From JBDRLU01 sp043812795 (GTDB taxonomy: Bacteria; Chloroflexota; Dehalococcoidia; Dehalococcoidales; UBA2162): 64,000 nucleotides of DNA. The DNA lies in NCBI GenBank assembly GCA_043812795.1, contig JBDRLU010000033.1, positions 1-64,000 on the forward strand, given 5' to 3'. The stretch's first letter is position 1. Each line of letters opens with the position of its first letter. The notes beneath the pieces were generated by a model that worked only from the letters and a program-made list of their open reading frames with translations, did no database searches and was not told the DNA's origin. Position numbers and translations under genes: made by a program. This document shows, piece by piece, positions 16,993 through 25,232 of this stretch.

Positions 16993-17032
16993 AGATGGCT
17001 GTGTGGGAAGAGGATTGGGAGGACGGTCTATT

Positions 17033-17716
17033 TTACTCTTCTTTGGCTAGAGAATAGCCTACACCGGAGCGGGTAAGGATAAGCTTCGGGTGGTCAGGGT
17101 CTTTCTCAATCTTTTGTCTCAGCCGTCGAACGTGGACGCGGAGAGCATCGATAGAGTCCGGGTAATCTCTACCCCAGACGGCTTCGGAGAGGCCGGCGTA
17201 GGTTACTACTTGCCCGATATTTTCCATCAGGTGCTCCAGAATGTTAGCTTCAGTTTGCGTGATTTTTATTTCTGTCTCACCTTTAAAGAGTTGCCGGGTA
17301 ACCGGCAGGAAGCGGAATTGCCCGCACATGAGAGGGTTTTGGCTGGCCGCAGCGCTACCCCGGCGGGTCAGGGCCTGTATGCGTGACATGAGCTCCAGCT
17401 GGCGAAAGGGTTTGACCATGTAGTCATCGGCTCCCCACTCCAGGCCCCGGACAATATCACTTTCATCACCTCGAACTGTCAGAATGAGGACTGGAACATT
17501 CGAAAAGACACGGATTTGCTTCAGGACCTCGAAGCCGGAAATATCAGGCAGCCCGAGGTCAAGAATGACAACGTCTGGATTTTCATTATCCACCAGCTCG
17601 ACTCCTTTGGCTCCCAAGCTGGTGGAGACCAGCTCAATTTCGGGCCAGCGTATCTGGAAGGCGACGGAAAGAACCTCGACAATTTCTCGCTCGTCCTCAA
17701 TAATGAGAACCTTCAT
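17033..17716 (-). CDS. OmpR-family response regulator
   Basis: A 227-residue two-domain regulator. The receiver domain has the acidic pair (IIEDE), the phosphoacceptor Asp in VVILDLGLPD and the Lys in DDYMVKPF. The C-terminal winged helix (about residues 130-225) ends in VRRLRQKIEKDPDHPKLILTRSGVGYSL, typical of OmpR/PhoB DNA-binding domains and close in style to KdpE. It overlaps the kinase gene by four bases and will be its partner. Target genes are unknown. Confidence 0.92.
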   Translation of the reverse strand: MKVLIIEDEREIVEVLSVAFQIRWPEIELVSTSLGAKGVELVDNENPDVVILDLGLPDISGFEVLKQIRVFSNVPVLILTVRGDESDIVRGLEWGADDYMVKPFRQLELMSRIQALTRRGSAAASQNPLMCGQFRFLPVTRQLFKGETEIKITQTEANILEHLMENIGQVVTYAGLSEAVWGRDYPDSIDALRVHVRRLRQKIEKDPDHPKLILTRSGVGYSLAKEE

Positions 17717-19941
17717 GTCTTTCCTCCTGATTTGCTGGCAGTTCCCTGGCTGCTGGCCGGGGCTAATGGTAGTGAGAAGCTGAAAGTACTACCTTTATCA
17801 CGCTCGCTTTTTACCCAGATGTGTCCCTGGTGAAGTTCCACTATTTTTTTCACGAGAGCTAAGCCTAAGCCTAATCCACTGAGCCGCTCCCGGTCGTCGT
17901 CGAAGCGATAGTACGGGTCAAACAGATGTTTTTGTTGTTCTTCGGTCATGCCGCGGCCGGTGTCACTGATAGCAATAACTAGATTATTGCCGTCCTGCCG
18001 GGCACAAAGGGTAATCTGCCCTCCGGTCGGAGTGTATTTGAAGGCATTGTTGAGCAGATTCAATATGACCTGCCTCAGACGGTCCCTATCTGCCATTACC
18101 GAGGGCAGTGACGGGGACATGTCCAGGATTAAGGACTGGTTGTTATGCGAAGCCAACGGTGTCGTTTCACCGACGATCTCCTGGAGTAGTATTGTGAGGT
18201 TCATCGGCTCGGGGAAAATGCGGAGCATATCCACTTCGCTCCGGGCTAAGTCAAGCAGTTCGTCAATGCGGCGGTTCAAGTTGGCAGCACTCCGGTAAAT
18301 GCTATCGACCAGTGCACTCAGGCGAGCTTCCTTTACTTGCTCCTGGAGCAGTTCGGCGGCAGCGATGATAGGTGTAATCGGCGTTTTTAACTCGTGTACC
18401 AGCGCCCGGGTATATTCCGTCCTTTTGGTTATCTCGGCCTGCGGTTCTTTCCGGAAGTATCTTTCCGCCTGATACAGTTGTTCCAGGGCTTCCGCGGCGG
18501 CTTTACGTTCAGCAATGTCACGCGCCACTCCTAATGTCCCGCTGGGCTGGCCGTCGGCACCCCGCGTAAAACCTGCTTTAACTTCAAACCATTTCGGGGA
18601 GCCATCCTTGCACATCACTTCAAGTTCCAGCGTGCGAGACCTCGGGGTATGATTCTTCTCGGTACGTTCCAGGTTGATATCCTCAGCGAAAGACTTCCGG
18701 GCGATTTCTTGAGAAGCCGGGGTCAATAATTGCACAAAAGATTTAGACATCATCTCCTCGACGGTATAGCCCGTCGCTTCCGTGATGGAAGGGCTGGTGT
18801 AGCTGAAGTTGAAGTTCAGGTCGGTGGTGAAAATGATATCGCGCATATTTTCCACGAGCAGGCGGTAGCGTTCTTCACGGGCGCGCAGTTCGATGGTGGA
18901 TTCTTCCAGCGATGCCAGCAGCCCGTTCGTCGTCTTGGCCACCAGGTTCAGTTCGTCATTGCCGGGGATGGAGAGGCGTGTCGAAAGGTTGCCGGTAGTG
19001 GTAATCCGGTTGAGACCATTTAGAATAGTGGCAAATCGGGACATAATCTGCTTTTGCACGATAAAGATAACGATGGCTGCCGCCAGCAAGGCAATTACCA
19101 GTATAGACAGAATGTTATAAACGACGGCTGTCTGCCCGAGGAGGTAAGCGTCACGGGGCACATCTACCCTCAATATCAGGACCGAACTTCCGGTGATATC
19201 CTTGAGCAAGGTGTAGCCAGCGATGTCCTGGGTGCTGAGAGTTTGAACGAAAATAGGTGTTCCGGCTGACAGAGACTGCAAGGCATTACGGAAGTCAGCC
19301 TCGGCAACGTTGTCCGCTGGTAGCATAGTAACTGCGGAAAGCGTCAATTGAGCCAGGCGACTTAATTCCGCCAAATCCAGATAGCGTCCCATGATGAGTG
19401 TCCCGCGTACCGGTCCGGTGTAATCGCTACGCAGGACAGGCTGAGAAGCAATTATCATCGGGCTTCCATCAAGGAGTACTATCCCTGAGGCACTGCTTAT
19501 GTTGTCGGGCAGGCTTCCTAGCAAGCGGCTACGCGCTGAGTCATCCAGTAATTGTGGAGGTACGGGTACCACCTTTTGGTTGTTTAAATCAAAGGCTTTG
19601 CCAAAAATAACCTGGCCCGAAGTATCGACGAAGAGCATCAGGTTGATTCTGAGCTTAATAAATGTCGAATCGGTAAGATTCCGCTGCACATAATCGGTAT
19701 TGGCATCTCCGGCAAAAGTATAAGTATCATCACGCGCGGCCCGGATGGCCGTGTAAGATTCCAATTCGGTGACTGTTTGGGCCAAAGCGCTGAGTACCCG
19801 TTGGACGCTCTTCTCGGTCTCATAACGCTCGATACGAGACAGGCCGGTCAGGAGGGTAAACCGTGAAGTGCCGTATACGGCGCCCAGCACGGCGATCACG
19901 GTGACACAGATGATTAGTATCGTCTTCGTACGCAGTGACAT
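17713..19941 (-). CDS. Membrane sensor histidine kinase (CHASE4-HAMP-PAS-HisKA-HATPase)
   Basis: A 742-residue kinase. There is a membrane helix at about residues 6-25, then an extracytoplasmic domain of about 230 residues whose RDDTYTFAGDANTDYV resembles CHASE4. A second membrane helix lies near 270-290, followed by HAMP, a PAS domain with its PAC tail, the HisKA box with phospho-His (ALVHELKTPI), and the HATPase domain (LLNNAFKYTP, ISDTGRGM, GLGLGLALVKK). An in-frame extension of 12 residues upstream is possible, but the ATG used here has AGGTGA in front and the promoter at 19959-19987 would exclude the earlier codon. The signal sensed is unknown. Confidence 0.9.
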   Translation of the reverse strand: MSLRTKTILIICVTVIAVLGAVYGTSRFTLLTGLSRIERYETEKSVQRVLSALAQTVTELESYTAIRAARDDTYTFAGDANTDYVQRNLTDSTFIKLRINLMLFVDTSGQVIFGKAFDLNNQKVVPVPPQLLDDSARSRLLGSLPDNISSASGIVLLDGSPMIIASQPVLRSDYTGPVRGTLIMGRYLDLAELSRLAQLTLSAVTMLPADNVAEADFRNALQSLSAGTPIFVQTLSTQDIAGYTLLKDITGSSVLILRVDVPRDAYLLGQTAVVYNILSILVIALLAAAIVIFIVQKQIMSRFATILNGLNRITTTGNLSTRLSIPGNDELNLVAKTTNGLLASLEESTIELRAREERYRLLVENMRDIIFTTDLNFNFSYTSPSITEATGYTVEEMMSKSFVQLLTPASQEIARKSFAEDINLERTEKNHTPRSRTLELEVMCKDGSPKWFEVKAGFTRGADGQPSGTLGVARDIAERKAAAEALEQLYQAERYFRKEPQAEITKRTEYTRALVHELKTPITPIIAAAELLQEQVKEARLSALVDSIYRSAANLNRRIDELLDLARSEVDMLRIFPEPMNLTILLQEIVGETTPLASHNNQSLILDMSPSLPSVMADRDRLRQVILNLLNNAFKYTPTGGQITLCARQDGNNLVIAISDTGRGMTEEQQKHLFDPYYRFDDDRERLSGLGLGLALVKKIVELHQGHIWVKSERDKGSTFSFSLPLAPASSQGTASKSGGKT

Positions 19942-19958
19942 TGATTCACCTGCGACAA

Positions 19959-19987
19959 ATACTACCACTCGTTGCAATCGTAATCAA
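19959..19987 (-). promoter_or_regulatory. Promoter of the two-component operon
   Basis: TTGATT, 17 bases, TAGTAT on the minus strand. It gives a leader of only about 11 bases before the kinase ATG at 19941 and decides that start. Confidence 0.5.
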
Positions 19988-20097
19988 GTGGCTGGTATGG
20001 TTTTGGGAAGACGGTCGCCAAGGTACTTTAGTAGTTGAATAGCGATGAACTGCCTTTGTATATCTGAACGAGAGCAGGATGCCCGGCGACCAACAGA

Positions 20098-21069
20098 CTA
20101 CTTGTTGAGGGCCCGTGCCAGTTCCAGCAGATTCAAGTCTAACTGTTTCTTATTGGCCACTACTTCAGTGAGCGGCGTCGTTACGATTTGGCCGTCAATT
20201 AAACCCACCAGTGCCCCGTGCTCGCCTCGCGCCAGATGTTCGGTGGCGGCGGCACCCATCCGTGTGCCCAGCAGGCGGTCGAAGGCGCTGGGGGCACCAC
20301 CGCGCTGGACATGCCCCAGGATAGTTATTCTTACCTCGAACCCCAGCCGCTCGTGGTGTTCGGCAAAATAGTGCTGTAATTTCTCGGCATTGTATTCGGC
20401 GCCTTCAGCGACAACGACAATGGCGTGGGCTTTGCCTTTGCGGTAATCGGCGCGCAACCGGCTGGCGATTGTCTCCGGGTCAGTCTTTATTTCTGGAATA
20501 ATGACATACTCGGCACCGCCGGCGATGCCAGCCATCAGGGCGAGGTAGCCGCAATTACGCCCCATGATTTCAAGAACGAAAGCGCGCTGGTGTGACGAGG
20601 CCGTAATCTTGAGCCGGTCTATTGCCTCCAGTGCGATGTTCAAGGCAGTGTCAACCCCGATGGTCATGTCAGAGCCGTAGAGGTCATTATCGATGGTCGA
20701 GGCGATACCGATTACGGGATAATCCATCCGGGATAATTCATAGGTTCCGGTTTGGGAGCCATTGCCGCCGATAATGACGAGGGCTTCAATACCTTGTTGC
20801 TGGAGGGCTCGCAGTGCTTTGAGACGCCCGTCTTGGGTTTTGAATTCCGGAGAGCGGCTGCTGCCCAGTATCGTGCCGCCCTGCTGGATGATACCGCCGA
20901 CGTCGCGGGCTCCGAGAGGTACGAAGTTGGCGTTGATGAGTCCCTGGTAGCCGTGACGGACGCCGAAAACAGTCCAGCCTTTATCAATCCCGGTACGCAC
21001 CACGGCCCGGAGGGCGGCATTCATGCCCGGGGCATCACCGCCGCTGGTCAGTACAGCAATACGTTTCAT
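20098..21069 (-). CDS. pfkA: 6-phosphofructokinase
   Basis: A 323-residue PfkA-type enzyme that phosphorylates fructose 6-phosphate in glycolysis. The N-terminus MKRIAVLTSGGDAPGMNAALR, the GSSRSPEF segment, STIDNDLYGSD with the catalytic Asp, and EIMGRNCGYLAL are all present. The usual GGDGS motif reads GGNGS, an Asp-to-Asn change at the nucleotide/Mg site; GGNGS may be normal for this lineage, and it is not the GGDDT of PPi-dependent enzymes. The ATG is chosen because AGGAGG lies directly upstream; an upstream in-frame extension of 47 residues would run through the promoter at 21103-21131. Confidence 0.9.
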   Translation of the reverse strand: MKRIAVLTSGGDAPGMNAALRAVVRTGIDKGWTVFGVRHGYQGLINANFVPLGARDVGGIIQQGGTILGSSRSPEFKTQDGRLKALRALQQQGIEALVIIGGNGSQTGTYELSRMDYPVIGIASTIDNDLYGSDMTIGVDTALNIALEAIDRLKITASSHQRAFVLEIMGRNCGYLALMAGIAGGAEYVIIPEIKTDPETIASRLRADYRKGKAHAIVVVAEGAEYNAEKLQHYFAEHHERLGFEVRITILGHVQRGGAPSAFDRLLGTRMGAAATEHLARGEHGALVGLIDGQIVTTPLTEVVANKKQLDLNLLELARALNK

Positions 21070-21102
21070 CCAACCTCCTGTGCGAGGGATGGTACTATAT
21101 CT

Positions 21103-21131
21103 ACTATAGACATTGTTCAGGGCGAGGTCAA
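21103..21131 (-). promoter_or_regulatory. Promoter of pfkA
   Basis: TTGACC, 17 bases, TATAGT on the minus strand, with the start expected about 27 bases upstream of the pfkA ATG. Confidence 0.6.
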
Positions 21132-21162
21132 TATGTAGCCTGCCTGGAGGCGCGGGTGGGGT

Positions 21163-21208
21163 AACAATAAAACGGAAGGGATGCCACGAATTCCGTGGCA
21201 TCCCTTCC
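21163..21208 (-). terminator. Intrinsic terminator of the peptide-binding lipoprotein gene
   Basis: A perfect 15-bp stem pairs 21174-21188 with 21194-21208 (minus strand GGAAGGGATGCCACG and its complement) and is followed on the minus strand by GTTTTATTGTT. It lies 27 bases after the stop at 21235. Confidence 0.85.
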
Positions 21209-21234
21209 AACGTTTCTTGTTGCGGTATTCCCGG

Positions 21235-23106
21235 TTAATATCCCATCGTCTTCTTCAAGTTCTGGTCAACCCAGAAGTAGTTCTGGGGGGTGAGGTCGTA
21301 GTAGCCGACGTAGGTCTCACCATTATACTGTTTTATCCAGGGCCACCATACGTTGTAAACGTAGGGTTGCGGGAAGACAATGAGGTAAGCGTTGTCCATG
21401 GCATGCTTCCACATCTCCTGGAGCGGCTTGACACGCAGCGAGGAGTCCTTCAGCGTCTCCCATTCCCAGGCCTGCTTGTAATAATCATCGATCACGGGGT
21501 CGTTGACCCGGCCGTAGTTCCCGGAGGTAACCGACCGCAGGCTGGTCACCTTCAGGGCACCACCGAGTCCCTTGCTGCCGTAGTACTGCTCGGGATGGGT
21601 GAAAGCACGCCCCATCGAGGTGTAAGTGCCGCTTTCCCTGACATCGAGGTTCAGGGTGACACCAATCTTCGACCAGTAGTCTTTGATGATGGCGCACTCA
21701 TCAACAAGAACTGACCGGGTAAGTATTGACGTGGTGAAGCCGTTGGGATAGCCGGCATCAGCCAGCAGCTGCTTGGCCTTCTCCGGGTTATAGGAGAAAA
21801 GCTCCTGGATATTGGCAGGTAATTGGTCGAAAGGAATGTAGTAATCGGGATAGATGGTCGTCATCGGCCACTCAATCAGATTCGCTTCACCATCGAAATA
21901 ATCGTCGATGATGGACTGGAAGTCGATGGCCATCGACAGCGCCCGGCGGACTTCCTTCTTGTAGGTGGGTAGCTCCGGCTTGTCCACCCGGACATCAACC
22001 ATGTGGGCACTGCTCAACAGACCTTTCGAATACTGTATGTCGGGGACATCCTTTACCAGGCCCTGCCAGTCATCCAGGCTGAGCTGGTAAGTAGCATCAA
22101 TTTTAGCCGTCCGGATGGCGGCTAGCTGGGTTGAGGCATCGGGGATAATCAGCCACTTGAAGCCATCCAGGTAAGGGAGCTGGTTCTCGGGGAAGAACGG
22201 GTCGTTCATGTAGTAGTTGGGGTTACGGTCGAAGGAGTAGGAACTCATGGGAACATAGTCAACCAGCATGTAGGGCCCGGTGCCGACGCTGTTCTTCCAG
22301 TCTTGCAAGCTGCCGTACTTTTCTAACACGTCCTTTGGCTTGATGTGGTACAGGTCCGTCACGTTCTCATAGACCGAGGCGGTCCTGGTGACGCTTTCGT
22401 CATTACCCTTGAGCACCACCGTGTATTTATCGGTGGCTTCGACTGAAACGAACCACTGCGGCATGTACTGGTAGAGGGCGTAGGTCGTCGGATTGGTGAA
22501 GCCCTTATTGATGGAATAGGCGACGTCCTCGGCCGTCAGCTCACGACCGTTGACCAGGCGGCTGGCCTCACTCTTGGGATTGAGCGCCCAGTGGACGCCC
22601 GGGCGGATGTGGAAGATGTAAGTATTCCGGTCGGGCAACTCCCAGCTTTCGGCCAGACGACCAACTAACATGGATTGTTGGAAAGTGGTGACGGTGAACT
22701 GGGTCTCATCGGTGCCCGTCGGCCCCCTCGAGTAGTCGGTCACCACCAGGTCTTCATTGGTCACCTGCAGGGACTGGCAGTTGAATGGCGGCGAATAGTC
22801 GTCATCGAAGTTCATGTAAGTTTGACTCAGCGGTAGAACGATGTTGACTCTTCCGCCATACCGGGGCTTTTCCAACGTCTTTTCGACTTTGGTCCCATCG
22901 AGCTTGGTCAGAGTGACCTTGACCATCTCGGGACCCGTAGGTGTCGTGGGTGTGGTTGGAGTGGTTGGAGTGGTCGGGGTTGTGGGTGTTGTGGGTGTGG
23001 TTGGTGTGGTTGGAGTGGTCGGGGTTGTCGGAGCGGCACAAGACGCGATTAACAGGATAGCCGCAATCAGACAAGAGACTAATAACCAGGTAGCCTTACC
23101 TTTCAT
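21235..23106 (-). CDS. Peptide/organic-solute ABC transporter substrate-binding lipoprotein (SBP family 5)
   Basis: A 623-residue extracytoplasmic solute-binding protein of the DppA/OppA family. The lipoprotein signal ends at LLIASC (Cys23) and is followed by a tether of about ten TTP triplets before the binding domain. The family signature region is seen in the middle (FHIRPGVHW, VNGRELTAEDVAYSINKGF, GTGPYMLVDYVP, RNPNYYMNDPF, RALSMAIDF). The tether may reach through a surface layer or be O-glycosylated. No permease or ATPase gene for this family is nearby, so it is an orphan component. A paralog lies at 59870-61726. The ATG is preferred over a GTG six bases upstream because AGGAGG sits five bases before it. 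Confidence 0.87.
   Translation of the reverse strand: MKGKATWLLVSCLIAAILLIASCAAPTTPTTPTTPTTPTTPTTPTTPTTPTTPTTPTGPEMVKVTLTKLDGTKVEKTLEKPRYGGRVNIVLPLSQTYMNFDDDYSPPFNCQSLQVTNEDLVVTDYSRGPTGTDETQFTVTTFQQSMLVGRLAESWELPDRNTYIFHIRPGVHWALNPKSEASRLVNGRELTAEDVAYSINKGFTNPTTYALYQYMPQWFVSVEATDKYTVVLKGNDESVTRTASVYENVTDLYHIKPKDVLEKYGSLQDWKNSVGTGPYMLVDYVPMSSYSFDRNPNYYMNDPFFPENQLPYLDGFKWLIIPDASTQLAAIRTAKIDATYQLSLDDWQGLVKDVPDIQYSKGLLSSAHMVDVRVDKPELPTYKKEVRRALSMAIDFQSIIDDYFDGEANLIEWPMTTIYPDYYIPFDQLPANIQELFSYNPEKAKQLLADAGYPNGFTTSILTRSVLVDECAIIKDYWSKIGVTLNLDVRESGTYTSMGRAFTHPEQYYGSKGLGGALKVTSLRSVTSGNYGRVNDPVIDDYYKQAWEWETLKDSSLRVKPLQEMWKHAMDNAYLIVFPQPYVYNVWWPWIKQYNGETYVGYYDLTPQNYFWVDQNLKKTMGY
22938..23031. repeat. 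Nine-base tandem repeat coding for the Thr-Thr-Pro tether
   Basis: About ten imperfect copies of a 9-bp unit (GGTGTGGTT-like on the plus strand) encode the TTP repeats of the lipoprotein. Copies differ mostly at third codon positions, so the peptide is kept while the DNA varies, a pattern that suggests selection on the protein. Length change by slippage is possible. Confidence 0.85.
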
Positions 23107-23243
23107 CTGCACCTCCTTTTAATTTCCAAAACGGCTCTGACTTACCTGCAAACTTAACAGGCTATTGTGGACGGAGATAAATGTGGGGGTTAGACCTGCA
23201 GACGCCTCCTCACCCCACCGAATAGCTAAGTAACAGGGGTTGT

Positions 23244-23312
23244 TTATGCTTTCATTCTCCGGTGGGCCTCGCCGACAACAGAGTACCAGCCCACCAAAAG
23301 AAGTCGACCCAT
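23244..23312 (-). CDS. Possible 22-codon leader peptide upstream of the binding-protein gene
   Basis: Within the leader of the lipoprotein gene an ATG with GAGGAG eight bases before it opens a 22-codon frame that begins MGRLLLVGWY and ends at a TAA. The frame spans a hairpin whose arms are GGTGGGC and GCCCACC. It may regulate by translation-dependent folding, but no conservation data are available, so it could be chance. Confidence 0.35.
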   Translation of the reverse strand: MGRLLLVGWYSVVGEAHRRMKA

Positions 23313-23357
23313 TCGTGTCGCTCCTCACTTCCTACCACGCTAAATTATGGATACTAT

Positions 23358-23379
23358 GGTTTAGTTTAGGTTTAGTTTA
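23358..23379. promoter_or_regulatory. Tandem 11-bp operator-like repeat
   Basis: GGTTTAGTTTA occurs twice in direct tandem. On the minus strand it covers about +2 to +23 of the predicted transcript of the lipoprotein gene, a place where a repressor could bind. The -10 region nearby repeats TAAACT as well. Confidence 0.4.
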
Positions 23380-23387
23380 ACTGGCAT

Positions 23388-23416
23388 AGTTTAGCATTGA
23401 GTATTGTTTCTGTCAA
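23388..23416 (-). promoter_or_regulatory. Promoter of the peptide-binding lipoprotein gene
   Basis: TTGACA, 17 bases, TAAACT on the minus strand. The start near 23381 gives a leader of about 275 bases before the ATG at 23106. The 444-base gap 23107-23550 holds this promoter, the tandem repeat, the possible leader peptide and, for the opposite gene, only a TATAAT at 23492-23497 without a clear -35 box. Confidence 0.55.
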
Positions 23417-23550
23417 TAGCCTGTCTTGTCCTACGGTTTTTAATGTAACGGGAACGGATGTTAGTCTATTTTTTAGATAGGGTAATTGTGCTATAATAGC
23501 AGCCACGGAGAAGGCGGGGGTATCCCTGCCATCGCTGGAGGTGAGCAGAG

Positions 23551-25152
23551 GTGAAAGGTGTAGTCGTCGCTCCGCAAGCCAGAGCCGTCGAGGCCGGAGC
23601 CAGAGCCCTTGAGACGGGGGGCAATGCTTTCGATGCGGCTATTGCCACCGCTTTCATGCAGATGGTCGTTGACCCCTTTATGGGCAGCCCCGGTGGTATG
23701 GGAACGGCCAATGTTTACGTGGCGGCGACCAGAGAAAATACCATTATCGACTTTCATGCCCGGGCGGGTTCAAAAGCCAGACCCGATATGTGGATGAAGG
23801 ACTTTAAGGGGTATAGCACCGTTAAATGGTATAGCATGTTCGACGACGACCGCAGCCAGATGGGCCATACCTGTGTCATGACACCAGGGACAATTGCCGG
23901 ACTTAGTGAGATTCACCGGAGCTATGGCACGATGCCATGGGGCGATCTTATCGAACCAGCTATCAAAATGGCCAGGGACGGTTTTAAAGTACCTGCCCAC
24001 CTGACACGTTTCCTGGATTCGCCGGGCGAGGCGGGCGTGGTGGATGCAATTACCAAGCTGAAAGCTAATCCTGCCTGTGGCCGCATTTACCTCGGTAAAG
24101 ACAGCAAATTTCTTCAGGTGGGCGCACTTTTACGAAACAAAGACATGGCGAAGACGCTGGAAATACTGGCTAAAGAGGGGCCGGATGCTCTCTATCATGG
24201 CACGCTGGCCAGAGCGATAGTCAAAGACTTCAAGGCAAACAAAGGTTACATCACCGAGCAAGACCTGGCCAGTTACAAACCGAGGAGAAATACTCCGCTG
24301 ATGACTACCTATCGCGGCTATAAGATAACATCTAATCTGCCGCCGGGGGGAGGGCCGGGTGTCATTGAGTTGCTCAACATTCTCGAAGGCTTTCCTCTGG
24401 GTAAACTCGACCATAACGGTCCTGAACATTTGAATATACTGATACGGGCCATGCAGGTGATGTACGGCGACCGCAGTAAATATCTCGGCGACCCGGATTT
24501 TGTCAAAGTACCCTTGGACCGTATTTTTCTCTCTAAGGAATATGCTAAGAAGAAACAGCAGGCGATTAAGGAAGGTCGGGTCAGACCACCCAAGAACGTG
24601 GGTGGGGAAGGTGGCACAACTAACCTGTGCGTCATCGACGCAGCCAACAATGTTATCGATATCACTCACACCATCGGCAATAGCTCCGGAGTGGTTACTC
24701 CCGGTCTCGGCTTCATGTATAACAATTCCATGAAATTCTTCCATGTTGAGCCCGGCCGGGCTAACTCGATTGCTCCGGGCAAGGCGAGGACTACCGGCAT
24801 GTGCCCGACCATCGTCTTTAAGGGCGGTAAGCCGGTTTTTACTGCCGGAGCTCCCGGAGGCGCTATAATTATCACCTCGGTACTGCAGAGTATCTGTAAT
24901 CTGATTGATTTCGGTATGACGGCGGTGGAGGCGGTTTCGGCACCGCGTATCCATTGCCAGGGTGCTGTTGTTTTTGCCGATACGACGATACGCTCGGATA
25001 CATGTGAGGCACTGAGGAAGATGGGCCATCATGTGGAACAGCAAATGGTCGGTTCCTTCCCTCAGGTGGCTCGAATACGGGCGGATGGTAGCCTGGACGG
25101 CGGCTCGGACCCCCGTGCCGAATATGTTGGTATAGCCTATGCTCGAGGTTAG
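23551..25152 (+). CDS. Gamma-glutamyltransferase-family protein
   Basis: A 533-residue Ntn-hydrolase of the gamma-glutamyltransferase family. The N-terminal block VVVAPQARAVEAGARALETGGNAFDAAIAT and the autoprocessing region GGEGGTTNLCVIDAANNVID are seen; cleavage would be expected before the first Thr of TTN, which becomes the nucleophile. The GNSSGVVTPGLGFMYNNSM segment follows. No signal peptide is apparent, so it is probably cytoplasmic, unlike many GGTs. Members hydrolyse gamma-glutamyl amides or acylated compounds such as cephalosporin analogues. The start is a GTG with GGAGGTG upstream. Confidence 0.85.
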   Translation: MKGVVVAPQARAVEAGARALETGGNAFDAAIATAFMQMVVDPFMGSPGGMGTANVYVAATRENTIIDFHARAGSKARPDMWMKDFKGYSTVKWYSMFDDDRSQMGHTCVMTPGTIAGLSEIHRSYGTMPWGDLIEPAIKMARDGFKVPAHLTRFLDSPGEAGVVDAITKLKANPACGRIYLGKDSKFLQVGALLRNKDMAKTLEILAKEGPDALYHGTLARAIVKDFKANKGYITEQDLASYKPRRNTPLMTTYRGYKITSNLPPGGGPGVIELLNILEGFPLGKLDHNGPEHLNILIRAMQVMYGDRSKYLGDPDFVKVPLDRIFLSKEYAKKKQQAIKEGRVRPPKNVGGEGGTTNLCVIDAANNVIDITHTIGNSSGVVTPGLGFMYNNSMKFFHVEPGRANSIAPGKARTTGMCPTIVFKGGKPVFTAGAPGGAIIITSVLQSICNLIDFGMTAVEAVSAPRIHCQGAVVFADTTIRSDTCEALRKMGHHVEQQMVGSFPQVARIRADGSLDGGSDPRAEYVGIAYARG

Positions 25153-25165
25153 TTAATCAGGTAGA

Positions 25166-25193
25166 TTGACAGCCTCTTGTGTTTGTGTATTTC
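25166..25193 (+). promoter_or_regulatory. Possible promoter of the second mutase gene
   Basis: TTGACA, 16 bases, TATTTC, ending 39 bases before the ATG at 25233. Confidence 0.4.
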
Positions 25194-25232
25194 GCCGAAG
25201 CTGGCTGATTTAGTGGTAAGGAGGTAAAAGAA

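Noticed and set aside
22938..23031. Short regular repeats as a CRISPR array
   Set aside because: The unit is 9 bp with no spacers and lies in frame inside a coding region; no cas gene is present.
22841..23122. Plus-strand frame coding for a Val-Gly repeat protein
   Set aside because: It is the antisense shadow of the Thr-Thr-Pro repeat and lipoprotein signal.
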